In this document: piece by piece, positions 34,726 through 48,900 of the stretch
Numbering within the stretch: the first letter of the stretch is position 1
Layout of the letters: every line of letters starts with the position of its first letter
Source: Gymnogyps californianus
Lineage: Eukaryota; Chordata; Aves; Accipitriformes; Cathartidae
DNA length: 64,000 nt
Direction: 5' to 3'
Assembly (NCBI RefSeq): GCF_018139145.2
Contig: NC_059471.1
Coordinates: forward strand, 96,908,914-96,972,913
The notes under the pieces: generated by a model
Told to the model about the DNA's origin: nothing
Seen by the model: the letters and a program-made list of their open reading frames with translations, nothing else
The model's database searches: none
Program-made: the position numbers and the translations under genes

Positions 34726-37700
34726 GGAAGATTATGGCCGGATTTTGAGAGAACATGAACAAGTTGTATAGCCATAACAACAGCAATCTCCTTCAGGTCA
34801 CTTAACCCATGCTGAGTTTATCAGGACTATGTTGAAAAAACAGGAAGGGTAGAAAGAAAAAAAAAAAATCCTTCTGTCTTTTATCTGTCAAGATAAACAA
34901 TTATAAGCCAGTATTGCACTGCTGCCGGGTCCTCATTTTATTTCATATTTAACTACACTCAGTGTAGTGCAGCGGAACACTAAGCAGTCACAGTACCTCA
35001 CTTCTGTCACATGAGCCATTAGGGAACTTGGGAAAAAAACAAAAAACAACTCCAAACCAAAAAACAACCACACACCCTGTACGTATTGGTGTGGTTTATC
35101 CTGGTGAGCAGTCATCACAGATCAGCATGATTTCTTTGTCTTTATCACTGAAAATCAAATTGAGTAATAGCTGTGCAGCCATGCTGTCCAGACACTCAAC
35201 CTTCACTTCAGACCATTAGAAGACACATGTCTGCGACTCCTGTATTTTTGTACACTGAGTGGTTTTGGAAGAACGTATTAGTAATCCAGGTCTGCTGCCT
35301 CCTTCTGCAAGATGGGAGGACATCAATAATGTGAGAAAAAGATGGAAGGGAAGACACAGAGGATACCTAGGCACAAAGCTGCAGTACAGCAGCCTTTCCA
35401 TTGTCATGATTTTTTTGCTAGATGGTACCTAATCACCGTGCTAGTGCACTTCAAAGACCAAACACAAGAAAAACATGGAGTATTTTGTGACATAGGACTT
35501 TAAAGATATGTACTGAAAAAGGCTACTCAAATCACTGGACACACTGAGGAATTACCTCAGCTGATGGTTTAAATTTAGGCTGGGCTATGTAATATCTTAG
35601 AGACCTGTTCCAAGCACATAAAGAAGGAATTAGCATATGAAGCATTAAGGATACACCTTCAAATTCTTGAATTTGGTTATGGAGTGATTTTCTTTTGGAC
35701 ATAGCATCTGTGAGTAAGATTCCAACAGTTGTGTTAACTTGGACAATACTTCTGCTTTGGTGTAAGAGGAGCTCTTGGAGTAGTATCCTATCAAGAAATG
35801 AGCTTTCAGAACAGCATGGGGAAAGAAAAAAACAATACATCTTTCTCATGACATTAGTGTGGCTATAGATGTTTTTGGAACTTTATCAAGAATTCTAGTC
35901 TTGGAAGCCTTCCACTTTTGTGCTTCAGTGCCAGAGAATAACTTCCACGAACTCAGAAATATTTGCCTCCGCGCTGTCTTACCACTCATCTAATGAGAGT
36001 TGCATCAGGCATTCAAAGCTTTCTAAAAGTGAAGTGCCTCAGGAAATACTCAGGATCATCATTGTCACAGGAGAGAACAAGCAATCCCATTAAAGCATCA
36101 TTTGAGTAAGAAACTGTATATTGCTGAAATGCTACCATGAAGCTGACTAATTTATCAAGTGTTACTTCTCAAACCATGAAGTAGACTATGGGGGTTTTGT
36201 TTGTTTTCTAGCATAATGAAACATGATTTCCTAGAGTTTCTTCATTTATTTAACTTCTGGCTTAATATTAAAAAAATTTCAGACTTACTCTAAAGTTTAA
36301 GCAATTTTTTTGTATATGAGTGTTACATACCAATATTTAAATTCATGCAGCATGATTAAATAGCTAGCTCTCTGCTTAACCCCAGCAGAGGAGGAGTTGA
36401 GATGACTGAGAACAGTGTTTGGAATACTAATTATTTTAAATCAATTGGTATGCCTTTTATGGCATGTTTACATAATGAAAAGTTCAACACTAACAGTGCA
36501 TTATAGGTGTATATACACACACACACACTCTTCTTAAAATAAACAAAGGGAGATGTCAGAAGGATTCAATTCAATACAAGAGAGACTACTCAGAAACTGG
36601 TGGTTTAAAGATGAGAGTTGAACAGAATCCACCTAATATATTTTTCCATTTCTGATGCATGAGTGCTGAATTGTGCAATTATGCAACTATGTGCAACAAA
36701 ACCCCAGTGAAGCGATGGCCATGCTATAGAAAGGAAACTTAAATTCCTTTATGAAATGACATAGCAGAGCATGCCAGGCACCCACACCCAAGTCGACAGC
36801 TCAGCAAGATGCGGGCTTCTACCATGGCTGGCTGAAAACGTAAGGGGTAAACATTGCTCGGTACCTGTGCATCAAAAGCAGAGCGCCAGTGAAACAACAG
36901 TGCTTGATTGCAGAGCAAATAAAAGAGGCAGAGCTTTTTTGACAATGTAGAGTTTGGAAAGGCATGCTTAGAAACTGCAAGTGGTAGCCTCTGTGTTCAG
37001 GTGTATAGGACACTAAATACATGAATGTCAGTTAAAACTAATTGTAAGAATAAAAGGGTTGTTTTGTGGGGTTTTTTAATTCATTTTTTAAATAAATTTC
37101 TTTTCCTAATGGAAAGAACCAAGCAAAGTCTCAAGTGCCTGCTTGAGCTAAGAGGCAAGAGTTGTTTCAGAAGCATTACCGAAATCCTTATTCTGAACAT
37201 CTTCAAGTGGCACATTCATGCAAAGAGATGCTTCTTGACAGGAACATATGTTTTATCAGACAAAAGGTAGATAGTCCTCCTAGAAAGGACTGCAATACCG
37301 GAATGTTGCATTATCGTAAGCAGCTAAAGTTTGGGAAAAGATGAAAGGTGAAATATTGAATGTTCCTGAGCTTTTACTATTGGTAAAGTGGTATCGAGCA
37401 AGTCCTTACGTCAGCTGAGCACGCTATAGTGAGTGCCAACAATAATTCCTTTTATTCCTCGGCTAGTCAAAAAACACAGCCCTCAATCTGAGTCATTGCT
37501 CCACATCCTGCCCTGCTTCAGCACTTCCTCATTCAAGGCAGAGGCTCCTTGCAGCAGCACGTTTGAATCTCAGCACATTCAGACAGGATACCGAGAGATT
37601 CCACATAGGTAAGTAAGAAATCAAGTTTTCTGTCTTGTAGTAGAAAGTGCTAAAACTGCAATATCTGGGCTACGGCTTTTTGGCTAAGGTCTTCTACAAT

Positions 37701-39486
37701 TGCTTCAGGTGATGTGGACATGGGAAAAATGAAAAAGAAACGATCTGGGTTTGGTTTTTGTTCTTTGTCATGAGTGGCAGCTTGCTAGAGAGGAAAGATA
37801 CAAACAGAGGGGTTTCCCAGTTAAAAGGTTTCGGCTCTGTAACTCCACTCCCCTTTGCTGACTGCCAGCTGGGGTGCACTTAGACTGCAAGATGAGAAGT
37901 GAGGCTAAGGCTACCGGTAAAACAAAAAGGCAGCTTTCACAGCTTTCACCTGACACCCCAAAAGGCATCTCCAACTCATTTACTCACCGAGTACAGTTTT
38001 GCCTTTATTTCTGCTCTGTATCTTTTTGCTTTTCTTTAGTCATTAAACTGACACACTGACAGAAATGACCGAACGGGGAGTTTCAGTTTAGTGAAGTTCA
38101 GAGAATGAACACTAGGCTGAAAATAAATAATCACACTTACTGCCTCAAAACGTCAGCTGAGTAAGAGAAAAGGCTCAGACAAGACATTCAGCATACTAGT
38201 CACACCAAAAAACGAAACTCTGCGTAACTTTTCAAGTTCTGAATGGTCACTGTTTACAAACTGACAGCGTGTAATAGCAGCTAAAAACCCCCATGCAAGG
38301 AAGGTAAGGAGTCCCGTTGTACCAAGCAGCACACACGCAATCACAAAGTCAGTGCTGCACAAAACCCGAGGTCTCAGTTTGCAGCTAGTGAAGAAATCAA
38401 GTGCAAGAGTGAAAAGACAAGAAAGAGGGCAAGCAACTGCACAAGAGGATTTGCCCAAGTCGTGAGTCACCATGGTTTCTGTTACAAGTGTTTATGGACT
38501 TTGAAAAAGAAGATAACAAGATACTGTTGCACAAGTACGTTTCAGATGAACTTGTTGCCTTTGAGTTTTGATGGAAGGTTTATATTAGATGAATTAAAAA
38601 AAAGACAAACATACAACCACAGATGTACCTACCAGTCCCTACAGCAGGGCATTTAAAACAACTCCATTTTAAAATCTATTTTTATTCTTGATAGCTTGTC
38701 CCTTCTTCAGAAGGAACTGTACCCACCAAGGTAATGCAGGGAGAGAGGAAGGTAGAAGGGAGACACCTTGGAAAAGTACAAAGCAACTGATGTCACAAAG
38801 CCCAATTTCTTATACCTCTGTGTAAACTTGGAACTCGGGCCGCTCAAGAGCCAGCTCATGCCAAAAAATTTTGCCTTTTTGAAGACTAAATTGACAGAAG
38901 TATTTCAGCAGTTGACTAAAACTGAATCCTGAGTAAGCAGCGAAACCACACAGCTATAGATTTCAGTTCTCATGAAATCAAAAAGCTTGCTACTGTTTTG
39001 AGTTTAACCTGATAATACAAGTGTAAGCAATGTAAAGGCATAGATCAGCACAGATTTTTCCTTCTAGAGAAATTAATTAGTTTTTCTAGAAAGGGAGAGG
39101 AGGTGATGGGAAATTTTCATCTCCAAGCCCTCTTCTTGTAATGCAGACCAGGCTACTGAAATATTTAGCAAGATGAGCACTACAAAAAAGTCTCCAATAC
39201 GCTGTCGCCAGTTATGAAAGTCCTAAAATAAGATCGCATGGATGTATATACTACATTCAAGAGACTGATCTTTTGGTGGAACAGTCACCACTTCTTGACA
39301 TTTTGTCTGCCAGAGAAGCCACTCCGGGGGGAAGAACATTTTACTCTTCAAAAGAAAAAAACCCTATAGATTATTAAAAAAAAATAAAAATAAAAAACCA
39401 CTACACACAACAGTGCAGTCAACTCTTTAGGGGGCTTGTTGGCTTTTTCCCACCTTACCATTGTAGATGGCATCTACAGCTTACTG
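34726..39486. other. Intergenic DNA, no gene recognised
   Basis: AT-rich unique sequence with a CA repeat at 36511-36529. A hydrophobic minus-strand frame at 38153-38473 is discussed in the findings. No known family was recognised. Confidence 0.55.
36511..36529. repeat. Short TA/CA dinucleotide repeat
   Basis: ATAT followed by about seven CA units. Confidence 0.85.
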
Positions 39487-39967
39487 CTAGCACAAGACAG
39501 ACATGGACCTGTTGGAGCAGGTCCAGAGGAGGTCCACAAAAATAGTCAGTGCTGGAACACCTCTCCCCTGAAGAAAGGCTGAGAGCTGGGGTTGTTCCGC
39601 ATGGAGAAGAGAAGCTCCAGGGAGACATTATTGCAGCTTTTCAATACTTAAAAGGGGCTCATAAGAAAGAGGGAAAGAGACTTTTTCAGGGCCTGTAGTG
39701 ACAGGACAAGGGGCAATGGTTTTAAACTGAAGGAGGGTAGATTTAGATTGGACATAAGAAAGATATTCTTTATGATGAGGGTGGTGAGACACTGGAACAG
39801 GTTGCCCAGAGAGGCTGTGGATGCCCCCTCCCTGGAAGTGTTCAAGGCCAGGCTGGATGGGGCTTTGAGCCACCTGATCTAGTGGAAGGTGTCCCTGCCC
39901 ATAGCAGGGGGGTTGGACTAGATGATCTTTAAGTGTCCCTTCCAACCCATTCTATGCTTCTATGATT
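39487..39967 (+). mobile_element. CR1 LINE 3' fragment (about 480 bp), the best preserved in the window
   Basis: It shows the full sequence of CR1 3' landmarks: GGTCCAGAGGAGGTCCACAA, GAAAGGCTGAGAGCTGGGGT, GACAAGGGGCAATGGTTTTA, AACTGAAGGAGGGTAGATTT, ACACTGGAACAGGTTGCCCA, TTCAAGGCCAGGCTGGATGG, then GTTGGACTAGATGATCTTTA and the tail CTATGCTTCTATGATT. It covers the end of ORF2 and the 3' UTR, is 5' truncated, and is on the + strand. Open frames on the opposite strand here (39628-39945) are its shadow. Confidence 0.95.
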
Positions 39968-42900
39968 AATATTTAAGAATCCTTTGAAAAAGTCGAGCTG
40001 GTTTTTGTCTCTTACACCCCTAGTTACATTCCTTTTCTGAACTGTGTTACAGCCTTCCCTTCCACTCAGGAAGAGAAGCCTATAGGGCCAACTGCCCCCT
40101 ATGGAAGCTGAGCATTCCTAAACATACACAGAAGGTGGCAGTCCAGTCGATGGGACACTGCAGGCACATGTCAATGGACAGAGCTTTGTTTCAACAGGTG
40201 AGAGAAAGGAGGGGAGGAGAGGAAAAAAATATGAACTATCCTCTGAACAATGAGATACTTTTCTGCCACAGTCCATCAAATATATACACACACATACTGA
40301 ATGTGAATACATACTCAGTGAAACAGCTCATGGAACACTTGTCAGTGTTCAGAGGCATGTGGGGATGTATATACACTGCAGGTGTACCTGCAGTCAGATT
40401 TTTCAAAGCAACCTGAGCCTCAGAGACTTGCAGTCATTGATTTCAGTTCACATCTGCCTGTATGTCTTTAAATCGGCACCTCAGCACCTTCAGGTGCATC
40501 TTAACTGCACAGCAAGGCATGGTGCAGAGGTGCCTGTGCTAACAGTGTCTGGAGAAGTGTCGCTGTCTTGGTGTAGTGTTGCATCAGCATGAATTCCCCA
40601 CGCTGATGGGGAGTTACTAATTGCTGCTCCCCACCATGCTTCACAGGGGGTTGCTGCTCCTGGCCTGGGAGAGGAGCTCAGATCAGCACGGCACAGGGCT
40701 GCGTGGGCACCCTTGGCTGCTCAGCCTTGGCCCCAGGCATCTGTACAACCTATGGCATATAGCAGAGGCATACCAGAACTCACATTGGCTTGGGTTTTTA
40801 ATTGGGTTTATTGGGGGGGGGTGGGGCGGGGAGCAGGAGGAGAGGTTGGTTTTGATGGTGGGGTTTTGGTTTTTTTGTTTGGGTATTTTTCTCTTTAAGT
40901 TTTCCCTCCTGCTCACATAGAGCACTGAACAAATAAAACTACAGCCACCTTCAGCATCACTAAAAGGAATCTCCATTTTACAGCTGTAGCTAATTCCAGA
41001 TTTGGTTGTTCTCTCAGCTGCCTTTCCCTCTATTGTCTCTGTATTTTCTTTTTTCTAAACTCTGATTCCAACCACCAGACTTTTCTACCAGTCCTTCCCT
41101 ATGCTAGTTGCTAAAGTCATCTGTAACGGAATAAAATAAATTGTCGGTACTAGGACAGTGTCTTCAAGGAGGTGCCCAATAAGACTGAAGGAAGATAGTA
41201 TGTATACCTTAGTCATTATCTGTTTCAAGGTGCCTGCTGAGTAAGGGAGGAGGGGTAAAGAAAGTTAAAAAAGAAAAATCATAAATTGGAGAAAATATAA
41301 TCTATTCTAGAAGAAATAGAATATATACAAGTCCTAAACTGCAGAGGTCTCCATGTGCCTATCAGCCCGTAGGAATGAAGATTGCTCAGAACAACTCTGC
41401 CTCCCCAGCACAAACAGTTTAAGAACAATAAATACATAGCTAGCTCAAGGACTCCGGGACAATTTCCAGGCATGGAAGACTTGCTTTGAGTTTGTGCACA
41501 TTAAATTATGCAACTTCTTACAATGGATGTGACCGCACTCTAACTTCAGGTAAGATTTCCTAGCATCCCAGCGCCACCTGTCTTAAAGCCATACTTTTTT
41601 TCAATCCCCCATCTGTGGGTTACCACTTTTTCGTTTTGCTTTTAAAGCAACCACAGGAAAAAAATTCCCTCGTGCACAGCAGAAAAGCTCAACCCACCAC
41701 AACTTTTCTAGTTACAACATAATGGCACCTTTGGCAACAGATACTGCTTCAGTTCAGCCTCTGTCTCAGAGTGTCCATCTCCTTGCAGGCATATGTGGGA
41801 GGGAAGGCCTTGAACCCATGTTGTCAGCCATGTGCTTAAACTCCAGCAAAAGTTGCCCATATATGATTTGCTTTACCACATCCTCTGGACCTTTTACTCT
41901 TAGTGTAAGTGGCTCAACTGTGCCCTGGCAGCGAGAGACTCGCTCTGTTAGCAGAGGGGACAATGCGCAAGCAAGACTTCAAGAGGAGTACAATGCCATT
42001 TGCACAGATCTACAAAGGCATCAAGAGCTAACACCAAAATCTATGACTGCAGGATCCATATAGCAATCTACCCCTGGAAAGCAGAATTAGTCAACACACC
42101 CAGGCACCCAGCCCACCTACTGAGCAGCAGGCATTAAGGCAGTGTAACAGTAAGAGCGCTCAGTAACATCTTGAGAGAGTGGACCTGCAGTGGATGAAAT
42201 CACAGGACTCTGTGTCATTTGCAAGGATTCATTTCAGATATTTTAGTTTCAGTTAGTGCAGTTTACCAAAGTTTCACTCCAAATTCACTTCTGTTCTATA
42301 AACGAAGAGTGCTGCTGACTGGTGTAATTTAGCTTTTGCTTGGTGTAGTTGAAGAGTGCAACTTTAATGAAGAGTGGGGAGGATGGAGAAAACAGGCAAA
42401 TTAGTCATCCAGAGAACACTAGGATTTTTTAATTTTTAAAATTATTTCTACAACTTAGTTTTGCATGCAGGTATTTTCCTCTCACGCCTCCCTGTTGCAT
42501 ATATTATTGTGCAGTTTTCCGTATTATTTTATTTCACTTAAAATTTCCTTGCAAGGCTGCTGGAAAGACTAAGCGCAGTGAGATGAAGGAGACTGCTATT
42601 TGCTTGATTTTTTTCCCCTCAGTTTATGAATAAAGTTACTTAGTTGTCAAGTCCAAATGTATTTCTCAACTAAGTGCATTTGAAATATAATCTCTTCACC
42701 TCTGGCTTGCCAGATGATGTAATTTCCTAACATCCGAGTTTCCTCGTGTTCTACATCGCCATGTGTTTAAGTTCTGAACCAGAAGGTTTTTGTAAAAGCA
42801 AACTTGCTTTCAGCTCTGTTCTCACTAGCCTTGCCAGAGCAAGGTTAGCTATCATCACAGTTAGAGAGCTATCTGAGCTAGAGCCAAGCAGATCCTTGCC

Positions 42901-45900
42901 ATCATTTCTGCAGAGGATTATTTTATTTTGACATCAGGAAAGGGAAGCGCATCCAGAACTCCCTACATTTCCCTTGCTGAGGCAGCCCAGCTTAAACTTG
43001 GTTGTTCTTTTTAAAGAGTAGATTTACAGGGTCTATAGGGAGTTGCTGCATTTTGCCTTCTGCATCCTTGCATGCATGCAAACTGACTATTGTGTACATC
43101 TGTAGACTCAGCATGTTCCAGCTACCCAGCTTTGGAGGAGCTGGCATTGTCTTTTTCTTCCCCGTTATCGCAAACAAACAGTGCAAACACTGAACTGCAC
43201 CCAAAACACACTTATCTTGCAGTTACCATGAACTCTTACTTCCTGAAGGGTGACAATTTCCTCTTACCCAAATGCACTTCACTATCCAGAGAAGGACATA
43301 TCTCAAATAACTATGATGAAGGAATCTGCCTAATAGCTACATTCCTCCCCTCCACCCACCAGAAATACACATTTAGAACTTCCAAAGGAAAAAAAAAAAG
43401 GGGGGGGGGGGGGGGGGAGACGCCCAGAAGCATTTGTGAAACCCAAGAGGTGAGAGGAGATGGCGACAGGGAGTGTCACCACTTTTCCCACTCTACCGCA
43501 TACCCAGCAAGGGCGATTCCATGGTTAATTCACTCCCATGCACTCCTCACTCAATCACCCATAGCAATGCTTCTGACTACTCAGGCTGCAAGCTAAAGTT
43601 TTCCTTGCAGCTGGCAGAATGACAGCTAGTTAGCAGTGCTGCACCCAGCTGCCTGGGGCAGCGCAGCATTTGGCACCGGCTAACCACACTCCAACTGCTG
43701 CCTACTCCGACTCCTGTGCTGCCACACACTGCTCATCTGTTAGCCAAATGCACAGCAGTGGCTTAAAAGCTGGCTCAGACATCTGTACATCCTGCAGCAA
43801 CTGCATTGGAGTTATATTTCCAAGAGATTTTTGAAAGCAGAGCATGACCCTGTAGGAATTTGAGGCCCCTTTGTGCTAGGATCTAGAGAGTAGAAGCTAT
43901 TAGAGCTTCTACTGTCTCCTATAGCAAAATTTATATTCTTTTACAGAGTGATTTTTTTTGTTTGAGAAGAGGAAGGAATCTTTCCTGACAAGAAAGATTG
44001 CAACAACATGCAGTTGAGAGGATGGGAATGAGAGCTCCCTGGGGTACCTGTGTTGTGCCGACTCTCTTGTATTTTCCAAGTCCTCTGCTGGGAGAGAGGG
44101 AGGAAAAAAAAAAATTAAAAAACTTTGAGGCTAAAAGGTTTCCCTGGAAAGGTCTCCTCTGCAAGACAGGCTGGGAAATAGCTGTGCCAAGCTAGAGTCA
44201 GGGGTCAGCATTTCATCTGTGACTAAAACTCATGTAAGTCCCTATACTATAGCACTCATTTTACTACCTCCTCCCTCATTTCTTCGCTCCCAACAGAGGA
44301 ATGAAGCAGAAAAGAGTGTGTTCATTTGTACTAAAGCATTGTCATCCACCCAGTAAGTATGCTCTGGGGAAACCTAACTCCATAAACAGCTCTTGGGCCC
44401 ACAATGGGGGTCCATTAAGGCCAAGGAGAGCAGCAGTGCCTTGCTGAGCACAGACTCCTTTTATGGCACCAGGATGTGACTGCACTACAGTCTGGATGAA
44501 GCCTTAATATTCTCAAACGAAAAGCAAAACACCTAATTAAAGAGCTAGCAGGGTTGTACGCCAGGTCTGGCTGGGGGATCTTTGAGGACAGAGGTTTCCC
44601 ATGAGGAAATTCAAAGATTATCCTCCACACGATTAATTTCACCCTTTGAGTACCTCACTACAGCTGCAATTTTCATGGTGGTCATGGTGTGAAGCCACTA
44701 AATTAATTTAGAGGTGTCTTCCGAATACTGCTTTCTCAGCTGAAGTTGAACATGTTGATTCAGATGCAAAGTGACATGCACAAGCTTGATCTAAGTCAGT
44801 GCAACTCTGCTGGCTTGACATGGTTGGCAGCGTGCCCCTACCTCACCCCAACTACAGATCTGTTCCACACCTCAGAATAAGGGGGAGAAGGATCTAAGTT
44901 AGGATAGCCTTGATTAAAATTCAGTTTTATTGTCTTGGTTCCCATTTTCCCTTACTTTTCTTCTGTGTTGAGTCAGTCATAAACAAGTTTCTTCCCAGAA
45001 ATAGTCCTTGTGTCAAGGGTCATCTCCAGGGGGTGATGCAAAAGTGCTACTTCAGCTCCAATCCTCCTTGCCTTTGCAGCCCATGGTACAGGAGATTTTG
45101 GGGTGGAGCAGCTGTAAGAAATAGGGCACAACTGAGGTAACACAAGTCATGGCTAAGCCCACCATCAGCTCACTACCAGCAAGGTGCAGATCAGAGACAC
45201 CCTGTGACTTACCCTGTTTAGGCCAGGGCAAGTATTTCATCTCAGGTGGCTCCAGAGCCTGGGGGGCTGCAAGGCTGCAAAGCTAATCCTCAGACATTTT
45301 GCCTCCCCTGAACAACTGCTTAGAAATAGGGTTGCTTCAGTTCCTAAAACCTCTGTGTTCCACTTCAGACCTGCTCTAAGGAGTTCACTGTCCTTCTCCA
45401 GCTGCCACCTCAACTTCATCTCCCAAATGACTGTTTACAGCTTGAATGAAGGATTATGAAAGACCAACATGTAGCACTCTTAGTTCAGTCCTCTAAATAA
45501 AGAGTGCTAGACATGCCAAGGCCAGCTTTGAGGTCCTCAAAATCTGAGGCATTGTAAGATACATAACTAATGAGGCTCTTCAAATCCCATCTGGTAGTAG
45601 GACAGGGATGTAAGGGCTTTGAACTGCAGGCATGAGATCAGCATGTTAACATCTGGAGATTTCCATGAGTGCTCAGAGGAAGTGCTTCAAAACTAGGCCA
45701 TTTAAAGTTTACATAGTTTGAGTGCTTTCTATGAATGATTTCTCTCTTGTGTTCAACCCATAACTGTTAAACAAAGTAGAAGCTTATCAGTTAAAGCACA
45801 GTACCAATCACACCTAATAATTGCTAGTTAACTCTCCACAAACGTGTCAGCAAGGGGAGAAAAAAAGAGCTTGTTCCATTACACATTCTGACAAACACCA

Positions 45901-48900
45901 GACATTTGTGTCTACAAAAAGGGCAGCTGTAATGTTTAATACCATTTAATAGTGCTCTAAAGATCCAAACAAAATATTTTGTTTGCCTGCATTATAGTGA
46001 GTCCTCAAGATGTTTGGTAGCTGCCAGTAAACTAAGTACAATGCCATATCTAATCTGTCTGTGCCATATCTAATTAGCACTTTCTACTTCCCTATCTGAA
46101 GACATCGCATCCCTTTTCCCATGAGAGTTCGGTATGCAGTAGGTTGGACAGCAAGTCCCATTAAACACTCTTCTCCCCACTTTCCCAACTGAAATTACAA
46201 GATGCAGTTTGGGCAAGCAGCAGGTAATCTCCACATTCCCATCATCAAAGACCAATCAACTTATGTTGTCATTGAATGTATCAGCTCTTTTTACTAGTAA
46301 GCAAATACAAATGGGAGAAGGAATCCTGTCTTTCCAAACCAAAGTTTCTGTATAGTTTTGACTCCAAGCTTAGTCATTTCTGAGGCCCCAAGTCTTGTCA
46401 TACATTACCACAAACAGTCAGGCTTTGGCCACTTCCAAAAGATGGGTTTTCATGAAGTTAGTGGCAAGAGAGGATGTGGATTCAGGCAGCCCAGCTGTGG
46501 GAAACAGGGATGGCCCAGGGAGCACATCTCTTTCCAGCAGCAGCAGAAAGACTCGCTCAGTTGCTACATCTGTCAAGACTAAAAGCAAGTGGCATATTAC
46601 AGTAACAAAAGTCCTCCTGGCTACAGCTTTGTTAGACATCTCCCTAGAAGTGTCTACTTCCCTAGAATCTGATGGCAAAGCAGAAAAATCAATCATTTAC
46701 TCTAGTAGCAACAGCTGTTCATTGAATAATAGTGTGTTTTAGGAGGGTTTGACTGTATCAGAAAAACACTCATAAGTACTTTGAGACATGCAAGACTGGA
46801 CAACTCTTCAATCCTAACAAAATATCCACAGCATACTACAAGGTGCCAGAGGACCTAGCCAGATATGGTCGTGCCTCTATACTCTGCACATGGATAAATA
46901 CTACTTTAAACTATTTGGCCTATGATTTTAGATGGATCTTCTGCAAGAACTGAATAAAGGAAAGTAGTCTTTTTTTAAAGAAGCATAACGGGAGTTTTTC
47001 GTTAGAGAAACCCAAAGACAAACAATGATCTCTCACACATACAGAAACACTTACGATCCCTTCAGCTGGTATTTTACATGTCTTGCTCTCACTTATGGAA
47101 AGCAGGGCTATTCACTGGTGTTTACAGTTCTCAGAATGTGTATGATATGACAGAAAGCTAAGATCTGTCTCTGATTTGGGTAAATATACACCTTAAGAAA
47201 TCACTAAGGCAGAGACTATCAGAAGAGCTTGAGAGTAAACAGGTTTCAAGAATTATCACAACTAGGATGCCCAACGTTTATGTCGTGACTCTAGGATATG
47301 TGGACAGAGAAACATTTGAGAAGACTGGCCCTGCAACTACATAGTCATAACCATCTGCTCAGTTATGGGTGGCCTCCCAAATTATATTGGTTCTCTGATA
47401 TTCTTGGAGAAGATATCCAAGGATGCAGAGTTGTGAGGTGATATTATCAGAGATTTCCACTCATGCACATCTTGATTTTTGATATTGCTGGAACAATACA
47501 GCACATCTTTGTGTCCTTTATACTCCAAGGCACATCATGTACCCAACTAGCAGTTTGCTGCTGTACAACACACATACTTAATAGCATTTCAAAAATTAGT
47601 GGCACAGACCTAATCACTGTAATGCTCCAACCCACATATTCCTGGATTTCAAAAGAACAGTTATTATCTAGGTGATACAAAGCCTCATCACTTGTGCACA
47701 ACTCCAGCCAAGAGCTTGAAGGGTGCCAAAACACATGTGCCACTGGCACCTGCTATTGTGCAGAAGAGCTTGTATCTTCATTATGGCACTGTAGAGACCG
47801 AACCAGCTCCTCCGGCTACCCAGAGCTACTAGATCACAACCAGTGGAGCTTCAGCCTGTTCAGCCCTTGCAGAAGGAGCTACTGGGCCTGGATCATGCTA
47901 GGAAAAAAAACCTGATGTGATATGCCATCAGAAGGTATTTCAAAGGATGTGAGTCAATGGAAAGGAAAGAGCAGGCATTCAAGGGAGATAAGTGTGTGTG
48001 TGTGGTGGGAGCAGGGAGATGTCACACAAGGGGTGCTTCAGCTAGAGCACTGTCAAGACTTCTCAACAACACTAGGGAAGCTGAATGTTGCTGTTTTGGA
48101 AAGGAAAGGGCTCAGTCACCCCTGCCACTACAGAGCAAAAGGGGAGGAGGAAGGGATGGGAAGGGGTAAAAATAAGATTGAGGAGAAGCTGTCTCCATCT
48201 TCTACCACCCTCTCCCCAAACAGCAGCTGCCAATCCTTCCACCTTGGCAGCTGCTGCTTCCTCAGACTCTAGCTGCTCCTTGCAGATCAGTGCCCTCGGC
48301 AGCTGCCTCCTGTGCCTGAAGGAGGCTGCTATTCACAGAACCAGGGGCTCAGTGCAGAGCCCCATCATGCAGGACTAAACCCCGACAAAATTTCAGATGA
48401 TTTTGCTTTAGATCAGTTCATTGATTGCAAAGATGTTTGACTGTACCTATCATTCCTGAGGCTGGTAATCTAATCCATTCGCAAAGCTTACCTCCTCAGT
48501 GGGGAAAAGTGAGGCCTAGAGACCAAACTGTAAGTCAGTGCAATGCACTGCTGAATTTGCAAGCCTTATTTGGGATGTGCATTTCACACCTTCAGCTTCC
48601 AGTTTGGGGCTAGTTGAAAATATACTGTAAAACTAAGTTTACCTAAACTTTCACGGGGGGTTTCCTATATTGAAAGTGTAGAACCGCAGAGAGGTCAGGC
48701 TGATCTTTCACAGCATGAAAGCTTGTGGTTTTGCACAAGCTGCTCCTCTTTCTTTTCAAGTCATTACTTACCAACATGCTTAAAACAGCATAAACATATA
48801 AAAGTTCTGTTCAGCATCTCTGACACTGAGAAAGGTTAAGTTTGGTGGACTCTTGATTACAGAAAAGAGATGACAGCAGCTACCCGTGCACTGCTTTCCT

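Noticed and set aside
35532..35849. 105-codon minus-strand frame with a competing exon-like reading (acceptor near 35810)
   Set aside because: Two different frames both look partly coding, so neither can be supported without homology data.
39628..39945. 105-codon minus-strand frame
   Set aside because: Antisense shadow of the CR1 3' fragment at 39487-39967.
43090..43596. 168-codon + strand open frame
   Set aside because: It runs straight through the A11G18 tract (poly-Lys then poly-Gly), so its length is an accident of a homopolymer.
46395..46742. Overlapping 115-codon (+) and 92-codon (-) frames
   Set aside because: Both strands look equally plausible and neither shows a known motif or convincing splice sites.
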